From assembly GCA_963727285.1 (NCBI GenBank), contig CAVSFF010000009.1, forward strand, positions 744,001-808,000: a DNA stretch of 64,000 nt, given 5' to 3'. Both the position numbers and the translations under genes were made by a program. The notes beneath the pieces were generated by a model that ran no database searches, was not told where the DNA came from, and worked only from the letters and a program-made list of their open reading frames with translations. Below are positions 35,227 through 43,450 of the stretch, piece by piece. Position 1 is the stretch's first letter. Every line of letters begins with the position of its first letter. Source of the stretch: CAITWD01 sp963727285 (GTDB lineage Bacteria > Actinomycetota > Thermoleophilia > Miltoncostaeales > Miltoncostaeaceae).

Positions 35227-36647
35227 CAGGCCGCCAGAACCCAGGTGTCTTTGCTGCCGCCGCCCTGCGAGGAGTTGACCACGAGCGACCCCTCGCGCAG
35301 TGCGACCCGGGTGAGGCCGCCGGGGACCACACGGGGTGTCTGCCCGTATGTCACGAACGGGCGCAGGTCGATATGCCGTGCCTGGAATCGGCCCTCGACG
35401 AACACCGGCGCGCGCGACAGCATGATCGTCTGCTGCGCGATGAATCGCCGCGGTTCGGCGACGATGCGGGCAGCGAACGCGGCCCGCTCGTCGGGGCTGG
35501 CGTGGGGACCGATCAGCAGGTCATAGCCGCCCGCACCGTCGACGGCTTTCACGACGAGCGTGTCGAGGTTGTCGAGCACGTACTCGCGGTCGTCGTCCCG
35601 CTCCAGCAGGTACGTCGGCACCTGCTCCAGCAGGGGCTCTTCGGCCAGGAAGTACCGGATCAGGTCCGGGACGTACGCGTAGACGGCCTTGTCGTCCGCC
35701 ACCCCGGCGCCGGGTGCGTTGCAGATCGCCACGTTCCCCGCGCGCAGCGCGGCCATCATGCCCGGGACACCGAGCAGGGAGTCGCTGCGCAGGCAGACCG
35801 GATCCAGGAATCCGTCGTCGATGCGCCGGTAGATCACGTCGACCGGTTCATATCCGCTGGTCGTCTTGAGGTAGACCCTCCGGTCGCGCACGATGAGGTC
35901 GCGCCCTTCGACCAGTTGGACGCCCATCTGCTGCGCCAGAAACGCGTGCTCGTAATAGGCCGAGTTGAGCAGGCCCGGCGTCAACACCACGATGCACGGG
36001 TCGTCGGCCCCATCGGGGGCCGCGGACGTCAGCGCCTCACGCAGCATCAGCGGACCCTGGTCGACCTGGGCAACGTGATGGCGGGCGAACGCCTCGGGGA
36101 ACACCCGGCGCATGAACGACCGGTTCTGGACCACGTACGACAGCCCCGACGGGGTGCGCACGTTGTCCTCCAGCACGCGCCACGCCCCGTCATCGTCCCG
36201 GATCAGATCGATACCGGCAAAGTGGATCCAGCGCCCGGTCGGCGGCTCGATGCCGGCCATCTCGCGCATGTAGCCGCTGCACGAGACCACGAGCCAATTG
36301 GGGACGACCCCGTCGTGAATCGCCCGCTGCGGCCCGTAGACGTCGGCAAGAAACAGGTCGAGCGCCCGCACGCGCTGAGTCAGCCCGAGATCGATCGATC
36401 TCCACTCGTGGTCGGCCACCAGACGAGGAAGCAGGTCGAACGGAAACGTGTGCTCACGGCCATCGTGGGCGAAGGTGATGCCCTCGCTCAGATAGCAGGC
36501 GCCGGCCAGCGTGCACTTGTCCGCGAAGGCCTCGGGCGTAAACCGCGACAGCCCCTCGAACAGGTCCACGTAGTGGGCACGGGGCTCGCCGTCGGCCGCA
36601 AACATTTCGTCGAACGCAGCGTCGACGCGGTACTCACGAAACAGCAT
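35226..36647 (-). CDS. Circularly permuted type-2 ATP-grasp protein
   Basis: 473 residues, full length. Conserved stretches: FTPEAFADKCTLAGACYLSE, RSIDLGLTQRVRALDLFLAD, RWIHFAGIDLIRDDDGAW, LEDNVRTPSGLSYVVQNR, NSAYYEHAFLAQQMGVQLVE, VYLKTTSGYEPVDVIYRRID, VVKAVDGAGGYDLLIGPHA and VNSSQGGGSKDTWVL at the end. The last matches the glycine-rich nucleotide-binding tail of this family. Expected to form amide bonds using ATP. First gene of the three-gene leftward operon; product unknown. Confidence 0.93.
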   Translation of the reverse strand: MLFREYRVDAAFDEMFAADGEPRAHYVDLFEGLSRFTPEAFADKCTLAGACYLSEGITFAHDGREHTFPFDLLPRLVADHEWRSIDLGLTQRVRALDLFLADVYGPQRAIHDGVVPNWLVVSCSGYMREMAGIEPPTGRWIHFAGIDLIRDDDGAWRVLEDNVRTPSGLSYVVQNRSFMRRVFPEAFARHHVAQVDQGPLMLREALTSAAPDGADDPCIVVLTPGLLNSAYYEHAFLAQQMGVQLVEGRDLIVRDRRVYLKTTSGYEPVDVIYRRIDDGFLDPVCLRSDSLLGVPGMMAALRAGNVAICNAPGAGVADDKAVYAYVPDLIRYFLAEEPLLEQVPTYLLERDDDREYVLDNLDTLVVKAVDGAGGYDLLIGPHASPDERAAFAARIVAEPRRFIAQQTIMLSRAPVFVEGRFQARHIDLRPFVTYGQTPRVVPGGLTRVALREGSLVVNSSQGGGSKDTWVLAA

Positions 36648-36830
36648 CCCACCGCCTGGACACGGGTGACCTCAACCCAGTGGAAACTACGCAACCGGTC
36701 GCATGGGGACTTTGGCCACGCGCACAAACACGGCCCCCCGAACTGCGCCGCCAGGCACATTCACACACACGCACGCGAATGCAAACCTGGACCTGCACGG
36801 TGACTGGCGTCCGTGTCCCACAACACAAAC

Positions 36831-36848
36831 GGGGGCCCAAGGGCCCCC
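36831..36848 (-). terminator. Second GC hairpin in the groEL to ATP-grasp gap
   Basis: GGGGGCCC (36831-36838) and GGGCCCCC (36841-36848) are inverse complements; a realistic fold keeps about 7 bp. It may be a backup terminator or a leader hairpin of the ATP-grasp operon. Confidence 0.4.
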
Positions 36849-37000
36849 GGTTGCTGCGATTCGTCCATAACTACCACTTCACGAATGGCAATCATGTTGT
36901 CCTCACTATGCACCTTCCCCCATCGTTCTGCGAGGGATACGGGCGCAATGTGACTATGTAGCAATCGCCACAAAGTATGACGGGCATGCCCGGTACGAAC

Positions 37001-37026
37001 GATGGGGGCCCCGCGGGGCCCCCATC
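37001..37026 (-). terminator. Terminator hairpin after groEL
   Basis: GATGGGGGCCCC (37001-37012) and GGGGCCCCCATC (37015-37026) are perfect 12-bp inverse complements. It lies 30 bp beyond the groEL stop codon in the direction of transcription. Very stable, no U-tract. Confidence 0.65.
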
Positions 37027-37055
37027 AGTGGTCGTGCGGTTGGCCGTGGGTGGGC

Positions 37056-38705
37056 CTACATCATCCCGCCCATGCCGCCCATGCCACCCATGTTGGGGGA
37101 CATCATCGGGCCGCCGCCCATGCCGCCGCCGCCCTCCTCGGGCGTCTCGACGACAAGTGCTTCGGTGGTGATGATGTTCTTGGCGATCGAGGCGGCGTTG
37201 GCAAGCGCCGAGCGGGTCACCATGGCCGGGTCGATGATCCCGGCGGCGATCAGATCGACGTACTCGCCGGTGTCGACGTTCAAGCCGTGGCCCTGGGGCA
37301 ATTCGAGCACCTTGCCCACGACAACCGAGCCTTCCAGGCCCGCGTTGTCCGACAGCTGGCGAAGGGGCTCCTCCAGGGCGCGACGCACGATGCGCACGCC
37401 GGTTGCCTCGTCACCGTCGAGGTTCAGGTCATCGAGGGATCCGATGGCGTTGACAAGCGCCACCCCACCACCGGGGATGACACCCTCCTCGAGGGCGGCG
37501 CGGGTCGCCTGCAGGGCGTCCTCGACGCGGTGCTTTTTTTCTTTCATCTCGGTCTCGGTGGCGGCGCCGACCTTGACCACCGCAACTCCGCCGGCGAGCT
37601 TGGCCAGACGCTCCTGCAGCTTTTCGCGGTCGAAGTCCGAGTCCGAGGACTCGATCTCGGCGCGGATCTGCTTGATGCGGCTCTGGATGCCCTGGGCGTC
37701 GCCTGCGCCGTCGATGATGGTGGTGGTGTCCTTGGTCACGACGACCTTGCGGGCACGACCGAGCTGGGAAACTTGCGTGTTGACCAGTTTGAGGCCCATC
37801 TCCTCGGCGATGACCTCGCCGTCGGTGAGGATCGCGATGTCCTCGAGCATCCGCTTTCTGCGGTCGCCAAAGCCCGGGGCCTTGACGGCGATGCCGGTAA
37901 AGGTGCCGCGCAGCTTGTTGACGATCAGGGTGGCGGTGGCCTCGCCCTCGACGTCTTCGGCGATGATAAGCAGGGGCTTGTTGGACTGGATGACCCGCTC
38001 GAGCACCGGCACCAGGTCCTGCACCGAGGAGATCTTGCCGTTGTGGATGAGGATGTAGGGATCCTCAAGCACGGCTTCCTGGCGGTCGGGGTCGGTGATC
38101 ATGTACGGGCTCATGTAGCCGCGGTCGAACTGCATGCCTTCGGTGAAATCGAGCTCGATACCAAAGGTCTGGCCTTCTTCGACGTTGACCACGCCGTCTT
38201 TGCCGACCTTCTCGATCGCATCGGCGATCACATCGCCGATGGCACGGTCACGGGCGGAGATCGTCGCCACGCGGGCGATGTCTTCTTTGCCCGAGACCTC
38301 TTTGGCCTGTGCCAGGACCGCAGCGCCCACGCGCTCGACGGCGGCCTCGATGCCACGCTTGAGTCCCATCGGGTTCGCACCGGCGGCAACGTTCTTTAAG
38401 CCCTCGCGCACGATCGCCTGGGCAAGCAAGGTTGCCGTGGTGGTGCCGTCGCCGGCCACGTCGTTGGTGGCGGTGGCCACCTCGCGCACGAGCTGTGCAC
38501 CCTGGTTTTCAAACGGGTCGCTCAACTCGATCTCACGGGCGATGGTCACACCGTCGTTGGTGATCGTGGGGGCGCCAAAGCGCTTGTCGAGCACCACGTA
38601 GCGGCCCTTGGGGCCGAGGGTCACCTTGACCGCGTCAGCGAGGGTGTTGACCCCGCGCTCCAGGGCCCGGCGGGCTTCTTCGGCAAACAGAATGTCCTTT
38701 GCCAT
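37056..38705 (-). CDS. groL: Chaperonin GroEL (60 kDa)
   Basis: 549 residues, full length. It folds cytosolic proteins in a double heptameric ring with GroES and ATP. It begins with the usual KDILFAEEARRALERGVNTL and has TLGPKGRYVVLDKRFGAP, NDVAGDGTTTATLLAQAIV, EDVEGEATATLIVNKLRG and GAATETEMKEKKHRVEDAL, all canonical. The C-terminus ends GGMGGMGGMM, the flexible tail expected of a housekeeping GroEL. Follows groES with a 1-bp gap. Controlled by the CIRCE site upstream of groES. Confidence 0.98.
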   Translation of the reverse strand: MAKDILFAEEARRALERGVNTLADAVKVTLGPKGRYVVLDKRFGAPTITNDGVTIAREIELSDPFENQGAQLVREVATATNDVAGDGTTTATLLAQAIVREGLKNVAAGANPMGLKRGIEAAVERVGAAVLAQAKEVSGKEDIARVATISARDRAIGDVIADAIEKVGKDGVVNVEEGQTFGIELDFTEGMQFDRGYMSPYMITDPDRQEAVLEDPYILIHNGKISSVQDLVPVLERVIQSNKPLLIIAEDVEGEATATLIVNKLRGTFTGIAVKAPGFGDRRKRMLEDIAILTDGEVIAEEMGLKLVNTQVSQLGRARKVVVTKDTTTIIDGAGDAQGIQSRIKQIRAEIESSDSDFDREKLQERLAKLAGGVAVVKVGAATETEMKEKKHRVEDALQATRAALEEGVIPGGGVALVNAIGSLDDLNLDGDEATGVRIVRRALEEPLRQLSDNAGLEGSVVVGKVLELPQGHGLNVDTGEYVDLIAAGIIDPAMVTRSALANAASIAKNIITTEALVVETPEEGGGGMGGGPMMSPNMGGMGGMGGMM

Positions 38706-38706
38706 C

Positions 38707-38994
38707 TCAGCTCACCGCCTTTGCGAGCACGTCGGCCTCACGCAGGATGATGACGTCGTCACCATCGAGCTTGATCTCGGTGCCGCCGTACTTCGAGTAG
38801 ATGACCTCGTCACCCACGGCAACGTCGAGCGGTACGCGCTTGCCGTCTTCGTAGCGTCCTTCACCCACGGCGATGACGGTTCCGCGCGACGGCTTCTCCT
38901 GCGCGGTGTCCGGCAACACAAGACCACTTGCGGTGGTCTGTTCGGCTTCAATCGCCTTGACAACAAGGCGATCTCCCAGCGGCTGCAGCTTCAT
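38707..38994 (-). CDS. groS: Co-chaperonin GroES (10 kDa)
   Basis: 95 residues from ATG 38994 (MKLQPLGDRLVVKAIEAEQT), the lid of GroEL. The mobile loop TTASGLVLPDTAQEKPSRG and the later VGDEVIYSKYGGTEIKLDG are typical. The longer frame to 39042 overlaps the CIRCE element and was rejected. First gene of the leftward groESL operon. Confidence 0.98.
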   Translation of the reverse strand: MKLQPLGDRLVVKAIEAEQTTASGLVLPDTAQEKPSRGTVIAVGEGRYEDGKRVPLDVAVGDEVIYSKYGGTEIKLDGDDVIILREADVLAKAVS

Positions 38995-39015
38995 CCAGGC
39001 CTCCCCGGCGTTCTT

Positions 39016-39042
39016 TTGGCACTCTCTGAATGCGAGTGCCAA
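39016..39042 (-). promoter_or_regulatory. CIRCE element (HrcA operator)
   Basis: TTGGCACTC (39016-39024), 9-bp spacer, GAGTGCCAA (39034-39042): an exact inverted repeat matching the CIRCE consensus TTAGCACTC-N9-GAGTGCTAA with compensating changes. It lies 22 bp upstream of the groES start. HrcA repression with heat-shock release is therefore expected. Confidence 0.93.
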
Positions 39043-39089
39043 AAGGCTAGCCGAGCGGTGCCGGGGCTACAAGGCGAACCGGGCCGGAT

Positions 39090-39452
39090 CTAGTCGAGGG
39101 GCGGAAACTCGATCACTTCGGTGAAGTGGACCACCGAGACGGTGTCGTCCATGCTGACCTCGCGCGAGTAGATCTGCGAGAGGAAGTTGACAGTCTCTTC
39201 GACCCGGCGGAACTCCGGCGTGTCGCGCTCGATGTCGCGCTGGCTCAGCTCGCGCAGCGGCTTGACGTCGACCTGTTCGACCATGGCGGTGAAGATTCGC
39301 TGCTTCGGGCCCTGGCGATGCCCGACGGTGATCCAAACGATCTGCCCGCGGCGGTACTTGTGGCTCTTGTCGCCGAGACGGATGGTCGCCGTCTTACGGC
39401 CTTTCCGCAGCTGATCAATGAACAGCGGCGAATAGAAGTTGAGCGCGAACAC
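39090..39452 (-). CDS. ASCH-domain-like protein
   Basis: 120 residues. The pattern FIDQLRKGRKTATIRLGDK followed by YRRGQIVWITVG and a beta-rich end (VSVVHFTEVIEF) fits the ASCH/PUA-like superfamily, where the KT.T.R segment lies in a nucleic-acid-binding cleft. Members are proposed to bind RNA or act in RNA modification; here no partner is evident. It is the leftward gene upstream of groES, separated by CIRCE. Confidence 0.75.
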   Translation of the reverse strand: MFALNFYSPLFIDQLRKGRKTATIRLGDKSHKYRRGQIVWITVGHRQGPKQRIFTAMVEQVDVKPLRELSQRDIERDTPEFRRVEETVNFLSQIYSREVSMDDTVSVVHFTEVIEFPPLD

Positions 39453-39589
39453 GAAGGGCCCCCTCGGCTGTGACGATGCGCAGGCGTGGGCCGATCACGG
39501 CTCCCCGGCCAACGAGGGGCATCGTACGCTGCGGATGATCGGTCGGCCACCCACGTGGGACCGATCATCCGCTCACGCGGTGGTTGTGT

Positions 39590-40866
39590 TCAGCTGCCGA
39601 ACAGGCGCTTCAGGGATGCCCAGAAGCCGCCGCCGCTCGCCGCCGCGCCGGCCGCGGGGGCAGCGTCGGCCGCCGGAGCCTCTTGAGCCGCCGCCTCGCC
39701 GGCGCCTGCGCCGGGCTCGCCGCCGGGGACCCACTTGTCGAGGGCTTCCCAACCGGTCGTGCCCTTGGGGGCCGAGGCGTCACGCACGCCGGCGTCGTTG
39801 CCGCCGGAGCCGACCCACTTGTCGAGCGCCTCCCAACCGGTCTTGCCGGACGGGGCTGCTGCTGCGGCACCTGCGCCGGGCTCGCCGCCGGGGACCCACT
39901 TGTCGAGTGCTTCCCAACCGGTCTTGCCGGACGGGGCTGCTGCTGCGGCACCTGCGCCGGGCTCGCCGCCGGAGCCGACCCACTTGTCGAGTGCTTCCCA
40001 ACCGGTCTTGCCGGACGGGGCTGCTGCTGCGGCACCTGCGCCGGGCTCGCCGCCGGAGCCGACCCACTTGTCGAGGGCTTCCCAACCGGTCTTGCCGGAC
40101 GGGGCTGCTGCTGCGGCCGGGGCTGCACGCCGCCTGCGCCGGGCTCGCCGCCGGAGCCGACCCACTTGTCGAGTGCTTCCCAACCGGTCTTGCCGGACGG
40201 GGCTGCTGCTGCGGCACCTGCGCCGGGCTCGCCGCCGGAGCCGACCCACTTGTCGAGTGCCTCCCAACCGGTCTTGCCGGACGGGGCTGCTGCTGCGGCA
40301 CCTGCGCCGGACTCGCCGCCGGGGACCCACTTGTCGAGGGCTTCCCAACCGGTCTTGCCGGCGGGGTTGCTGCGGCGTCACCTGCGCCGGGCTCGCCGCC
40401 GGAGCCGACCCACTTGTCGAGCGCTTCCCAACCGGTCTTGCCGGACGGGGCTGCTGCTGCGGCCGGGGCTGCACCGCCGCCTGCGCCGGGCTCGCCGCCG
40501 GGGACCCACTTGTCGAGGGCTTCCCAACCGGTCGTGCCCTTGGGGGCCGAGGCGTCACGCACGCCGGCGTCTTGCCGCCGGAGCCGACCCACTTGTCGAG
40601 TGCTTCCCAACCGGTCTTGCCGGACGGGGCTGCTGCTGCGGCAGCCCTGCGCCAGACTCGCCGCCGGGGACCCACTTGTCGAGGGCTTCCCAACCGGTCG
40701 TGCCCTTGGGGGCCGAGGCGTCACGCACGCCGGCGTCGTTGCCGCCGGAGCCGACCCACTTGTCGAGTGCCTCCCAACCGGTCTTTTCTGAACCGCCCGC
40801 CGCGGGAGGCGGGAACCTGAAGTGATGTGTGACCGGCGGGGTCCCGACCGAAAAGTCCTGCGGCAT
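39590..40866 (-). pseudogene. WEALDKW-repeat protein with four frame changes between repeats
   Basis: Starts MPQDFSVGTPPVTHHFRFPP at 40866, with GGAG 7 nt upstream, and ends with an amphipathic GGGFWASLKRLFGS at 39590. Between them are 13 copies of TGWEALDKWV joined by Ala/Pro/Gly linkers of about 17-22 residues (for example GSGGEPGAGAAAAAPSGK). Copies 13-12, 11, 10-9, 8-6 and 5-1 fall in successive different frames. Compared with intact linkers, +2, -1, -1 and -1 nucleotide differences near 40650, 40573, 40378 and 40127 cause the shifts. No known family is recognised. If corrected, it would be a roughly 420-residue soluble repeat protein without signal peptide. Both decay and sequence or assembly error in a minisatellite are possible. 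Confidence 0.7.
39728..40790 (-). repeat. Tandem minisatellite, 13 units of about 80-104 bp
   Basis: Each unit holds the near-invariant core CCCACTTGTCGAG.GC.TCCCAACCGGT (plus strand), starting near 39729, 39815, 39897, 39980, 40060, 40161, 40245, 40328, 40411, 40506, 40589, 40670 and 40756. Units vary in the linker: the common short GCTGCTGCTGCGGCACCTGCGCCGGGCTC form, a longer GCCGGGGCTGCACC form, and a GAGGCGTCACGCACGCCGGCGTC form. Because the unit lacks stop codons in most frames, long spurious open frames appear on both strands. Confidence 0.95.
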
Positions 40867-40982
40867 CTCCGACTCCGTAACTGGTTGGGTGAGAGAAAAG
40901 AGGGGGGCCACGCTCTTCGTGCGTGTCCGCACAAACTTACGCTGCGCCATATGGGGGGTCAAGGCGCGCGCCCTAGCGAAAA

Positions 40983-41882
40983 TCAGACGATTTCCAGGAG
41001 CCTGCGGTAGCTGTCGAGCCGTTCCGGGCTGACGGCAGCCTCGACTGCACAGCCCGCCTCACCCAGGTGGCGACATCCCCGAAAGCGGCAGTGTTCGGAT
41101 GCCGCGGCAATCTCGGGAAAGGCGGCGGCAAGGTCGGGACCCGAGGTCGGGGGAAGGTAGAACGTCCGCACCCCGGCGGTGTCGACAATCCCACCCCCGT
41201 CCGGCATCGGAATCAGGCGGGGATCAGTTGTCGTATGGCGTCCAGAACCCGTACGGGACACCGACCCGACGGTCCGGGGGACGCCCGTCAGCGCAGAGGT
41301 GAGCAATGACTTGCCGACGCCGGAATGTCCGGCGAGCGCAGCGACCCGACCGCCAATCAGATCCCGAACTGCGGCGACAAAATCAGGGTCGCTCGTGACG
41401 CCAGTGATCACCGGATAGCCGATTCCGCGATACACCTCGACGGCCCGCGCGATCTCGAGCGTGTCATGCAGCAGGTCGGCCTTCGTGAGAAGGATCGCGC
41501 AGTCGAGCCCCCCGAGCTCGCCGGCCGCCAGATAGCGATCGACAAAGCGGGCGCGAAACGGGGGGTCCGCCATCGCCGACACGACCAGCAGCAGGTCGGC
41601 GTTCGCGACGAGGGGCCGCGACCGGTTGCGCGAGCCGAAGTCACCACGTGCGAGGAGCGTGCGCCGCGGGAGCACCTCGCGAATCCTTGGCGTTGTCGCA
41701 TCGCCCCCGAGGACAACGACGTCGCCCGCGACGATCGGACCGCCGGCAATGCGCGGCGGAATCCCCGCCTCGTGTTCCCCGCGCGCGTCGAGCACGGTCG
41801 CGGTCGGGCCCGAGACCCGAACGACGCGTGCGCCGACCTCAGGAATGAGTGCCGAGCAGCTCGTTGGCAGTGAACAGGGCAT
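40983..41882 (-). CDS. rsgA: Ribosome small-subunit-dependent GTPase A
   Basis: 299 residues. A circularly permuted GTPase that tests 30S subunits late in assembly. The OB-fold N-terminus (RVVRVSGPTATVLDARGEH) is followed by G4 LLTKADL, then G1 AGHSGVGKSLL, G3-like VDTAGVRTFYLP, and a zinc-binding C-terminus CRFRGCRHLGEAGC. The ATG at 41882 lies within the last codons of pyrE (44-bp overlap); a later non-ATG start near LIPEVGARV cannot be excluded. Co-transcribed leftward with pyrE. Confidence 0.93.
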   Translation of the reverse strand: MPCSLPTSCSALIPEVGARVVRVSGPTATVLDARGEHEAGIPPRIAGGPIVAGDVVVLGGDATTPRIREVLPRRTLLARGDFGSRNRSRPLVANADLLLVVSAMADPPFRARFVDRYLAAGELGGLDCAILLTKADLLHDTLEIARAVEVYRGIGYPVITGVTSDPDFVAAVRDLIGGRVAALAGHSGVGKSLLTSALTGVPRTVGSVSRTGSGRHTTTDPRLIPMPDGGGIVDTAGVRTFYLPPTSGPDLAAAFPEIAAASEHCRFRGCRHLGEAGCAVEAAVSPERLDSYRRLLEIV

Positions 41883-42408
41883 GGAGTGGCGCGCCGTCGA
41901 GCAATTCCTCGATCGCCTCGCGTCCGCCCTCGTCGCGGTCGATGACGATAACCGCAGCCACGACGACGCCGCCGGCCTGCCGAGCCTTCTCGATCGCCGT
42001 CGCGAGTGAACCGCCCGATGTCAGCACATCATCGACGACCGCGACGGGTGTGCCCTCCTCGATGAACGGCCCCTCCACCCACTGCTGAAGACCGTGCTTC
42101 TTGGCCTCCTTGCGGATGAAGAATCCCGTTACCCGCCGGTCTTCGGACCACGCTGCGGCGGACACGGCACACACCAGCGGGTCGGCACCGAGCGTCAGCC
42201 CGCCAACGGCGGCGATCTCGGTGCCCCGGAGCGCATCCCAGCACAGTTGCCCGGCGAGCTCGGCCCCTTCCGGGTCCAGCAGTACCTGGCGGCAGTCGAC
42301 GTAATACGGGGAGCGCCGCCCGGACGAGAGGACGACGGATTCATGGATCACCGCGTTGTCGGCCAACAGGCGCGCAAGGCGGGTTCGGGAGAGCGTCAGG
42401 TCGGTCAC
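41839..42408 (-). CDS. pyrE: Orotate phosphoribosyltransferase
   Basis: 189 residues from GTG 42408 (VTDLTLSRTRLARLLADNAV). It joins orotate and PRPP to give OMP in pyrimidine synthesis. SGRRSPYYVDCRQVLLDPEG, GLTLGADPLV, the flexible catalytic-loop RKEAKKHGLQQWVEG and the PRPP-binding VAVVDDVLTSGGSL are all present. Overlaps rsgA at its 3' end. Confidence 0.94.
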   Translation of the reverse strand: MTDLTLSRTRLARLLADNAVIHESVVLSSGRRSPYYVDCRQVLLDPEGAELAGQLCWDALRGTEIAAVGGLTLGADPLVCAVSAAAWSEDRRVTGFFIRKEAKKHGLQQWVEGPFIEEGTPVAVVDDVLTSGGSLATAIEKARQAGGVVVAAVIVIDRDEGGREAIEELLDGAPLHALFTANELLGTHS

Positions 42409-42501
42409 GTTGCAGATGCTACCCGGCCGGCCGCGGCCAGGGCGGTAAGGTCTCAAAGGTCCGAACGAATCCCGCAGGCACCGATCCGATCAAGGAGCAC
42501 C

Positions 42502-42768
42502 GTGGTCTCCGTCACGCCCGAGGGCACACCGAATCCCAACGCCGTCAAGTTCTCGCTTGACCGGCCCGCCACCGACAAGCGCAGCGAGACATTCCGTGCC
42601 GGTTCCGACCCGGCCGACTCGCCGCTTGGTGCAGCAATCTTCGCCCTCGACGGTGTCACCAACGTCTTCCTGACCGCGAACTTCGTCAGTGTCACGAAAG
42701 AGCCTGACATCGACTGGGACGAACTGTTGCCGGGCGTCGTGGCAGAGATCGAGGCGTTCTTCGCGTGA
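42502..42768 (+). CDS. Nfu/NifU N-terminal-domain protein
   Basis: 88 residues from GTG 42502; AAGGAG lies 4 nt upstream. TPEGTPNPNAVKFSLDRPAT and then AIFALDGVTNVFLTANFVSV, TKEPDIDWDELLPGVVAEIE are the standard Nfu_N (scaffold N-terminal) pattern. The CxxC Fe-S-binding C-terminal NifU domain is absent, as in other stand-alone Nfu_N proteins, so a role in Fe-S assembly is only inferred. Its stop overlaps the next gene (GTGA). Confidence 0.88.
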   Translation: MVSVTPEGTPNPNAVKFSLDRPATDKRSETFRAGSDPADSPLGAAIFALDGVTNVFLTANFVSVTKEPDIDWDELLPGVVAEIEAFFA

Positions 42769-42998
42769 GCGGCACGACCGGCTTCATCTTCTCGTATGCG
42801 ATCGGCCTGATCTTCATGATCGGCGGGATCCTGTTCATTGTCGTCCTCGATCAGAATCAACTCCTGTTCGGGATTCCGTACATCGTGCTCGGCGTGGTCA
42901 TCCTCGTCGGGCTCCACATGGGCCGCCGCCGCCGCAAGCGCCAACAGGCCGAAGACGCCCTGCTGGATGCCGAGGACGAGCGGGCCGCGCGCCAGTAG
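42765..42998 (+). CDS. Small two-helix membrane protein
   Basis: 77 residues starting GTG at 42765, overlapping the Nfu_N stop. Helix 1 IFSYAIGLIFMIGGILFIVV, helix 2 LLFGIPYIVLGVVILVGLHM, followed by an Arg-rich segment (GRRRRKRQQ) and an acidic helix. Positive-inside placement puts the C-terminus in the cytoplasm. Function unknown. Confidence 0.7.
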   Translation: MSGTTGFIFSYAIGLIFMIGGILFIVVLDQNQLLFGIPYIVLGVVILVGLHMGRRRRKRQQAEDALLDAEDERAARQ

Positions 42999-43076
42999 TG
43001 ACGATCGGTTCCGGTGACGCGGACTTCGCAGGGGTTGAATCGGTCGTCATCGCCCCCTACCGTTTTGGACCTGCCA

Positions 43077-43149
43077 GGCGGGATAGCTCAGTTGGTAGAG
43101 CACACGACTGAAAATCGTGGTGTCCCCAGTTCGAGTCTGGGTCTCGCCA
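43077..43149 (+). tRNA. tRNA-Phe (GAA)
   Basis: 73-nt cloverleaf: acceptor GGCGGGA pairs with TCTCGCC (one G-U), D-arm GCTCAGTTGGTAGAGC, anticodon stem CACGA/TCGTG closing CTGAAAA (anticodon GAA), T-arm CCCAGTTCGAGTCTGGG, discriminator A. The 3' CCA is not encoded (TCA follows). A 13-bp terminator hairpin follows at once. Its 3' part is duplicated at 44692-44735. Confidence 0.97.
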
Positions 43150-43151
43150 TC
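43108..43151 (+). repeat. tRNA-Phe 3' segment, first copy of a 44-nt direct repeat
   Basis: From the anticodon loop (CTGAAAATCG) to two bases past the discriminator. It matches 44692-44735 at 43 of 44 positions (A/G at 43113 vs 44697). Such tRNA 3'-end duplications are the usual att sites of tyrosine-recombinase elements. Confidence 0.85.
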
Positions 43152-43152
43152 A

Positions 43153-43181
43153 GGCAAAGCCCCGCAACGCGGGGCTTTGCC
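43153..43181 (+). terminator. Terminator after tRNA-Phe
   Basis: GGCAAAGCCCCGC (43153-43165) and GCGGGGCTTTGCC (43169-43181) form a perfect 13-bp stem with loop AAC directly downstream of the tRNA. There is no U-tract. Confidence 0.8.
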
Positions 43182-43450
43182 GCCTTTCCCTACCCTGTGA
43201 CGCTGAGGACGTTGGCGCTTCCGAGAGCCGCTTAGCAGCCACCTGAGGCCCGTTGGCGCCATGGTTGTGACCATGGCCACGCGAGGGCTCCGGTCGCCTG
43301 CCCAGCGCGCCGCGGCTCACCCGCGGCGACCGGCCAGCGAACGAGCGATCTCTGCCGGCGGGAGGATGGTCAATTGCAACATCGCCATGATCCCTTCGGC
43401 CTTTGCCAACCTCGTACACGCCGTCGTCGATACAGATGCGAGTGTGCAGT

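Larger units (their letters stand above)
36648..37055. other. Intergenic region with groESL terminators and ATP-grasp operon promoter
   Basis: About 400 bp between the groEL stop and the ATP-grasp start, both leftward. Two strong hairpins sit here (37001-37026 and 36831-36848). The AT-richer stretch between about 36865 and 36975 is the only promoter-like segment and should drive the ATP-grasp operon. Small open frames on both strands have no coding character. Confidence 0.55.

Noticed and set aside
37002..38399. 465-codon plus-strand frame opposite groEL
   Set aside because: Antisense of a fully conserved GroEL.
39590..40930. CRISPR array, because of regularly spaced near-identical units
   Set aside because: The repeated part is longer and the spacers are themselves repetitive and encode Ala/Pro/Gly linkers; no cas genes. 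It is a coding minisatellite.
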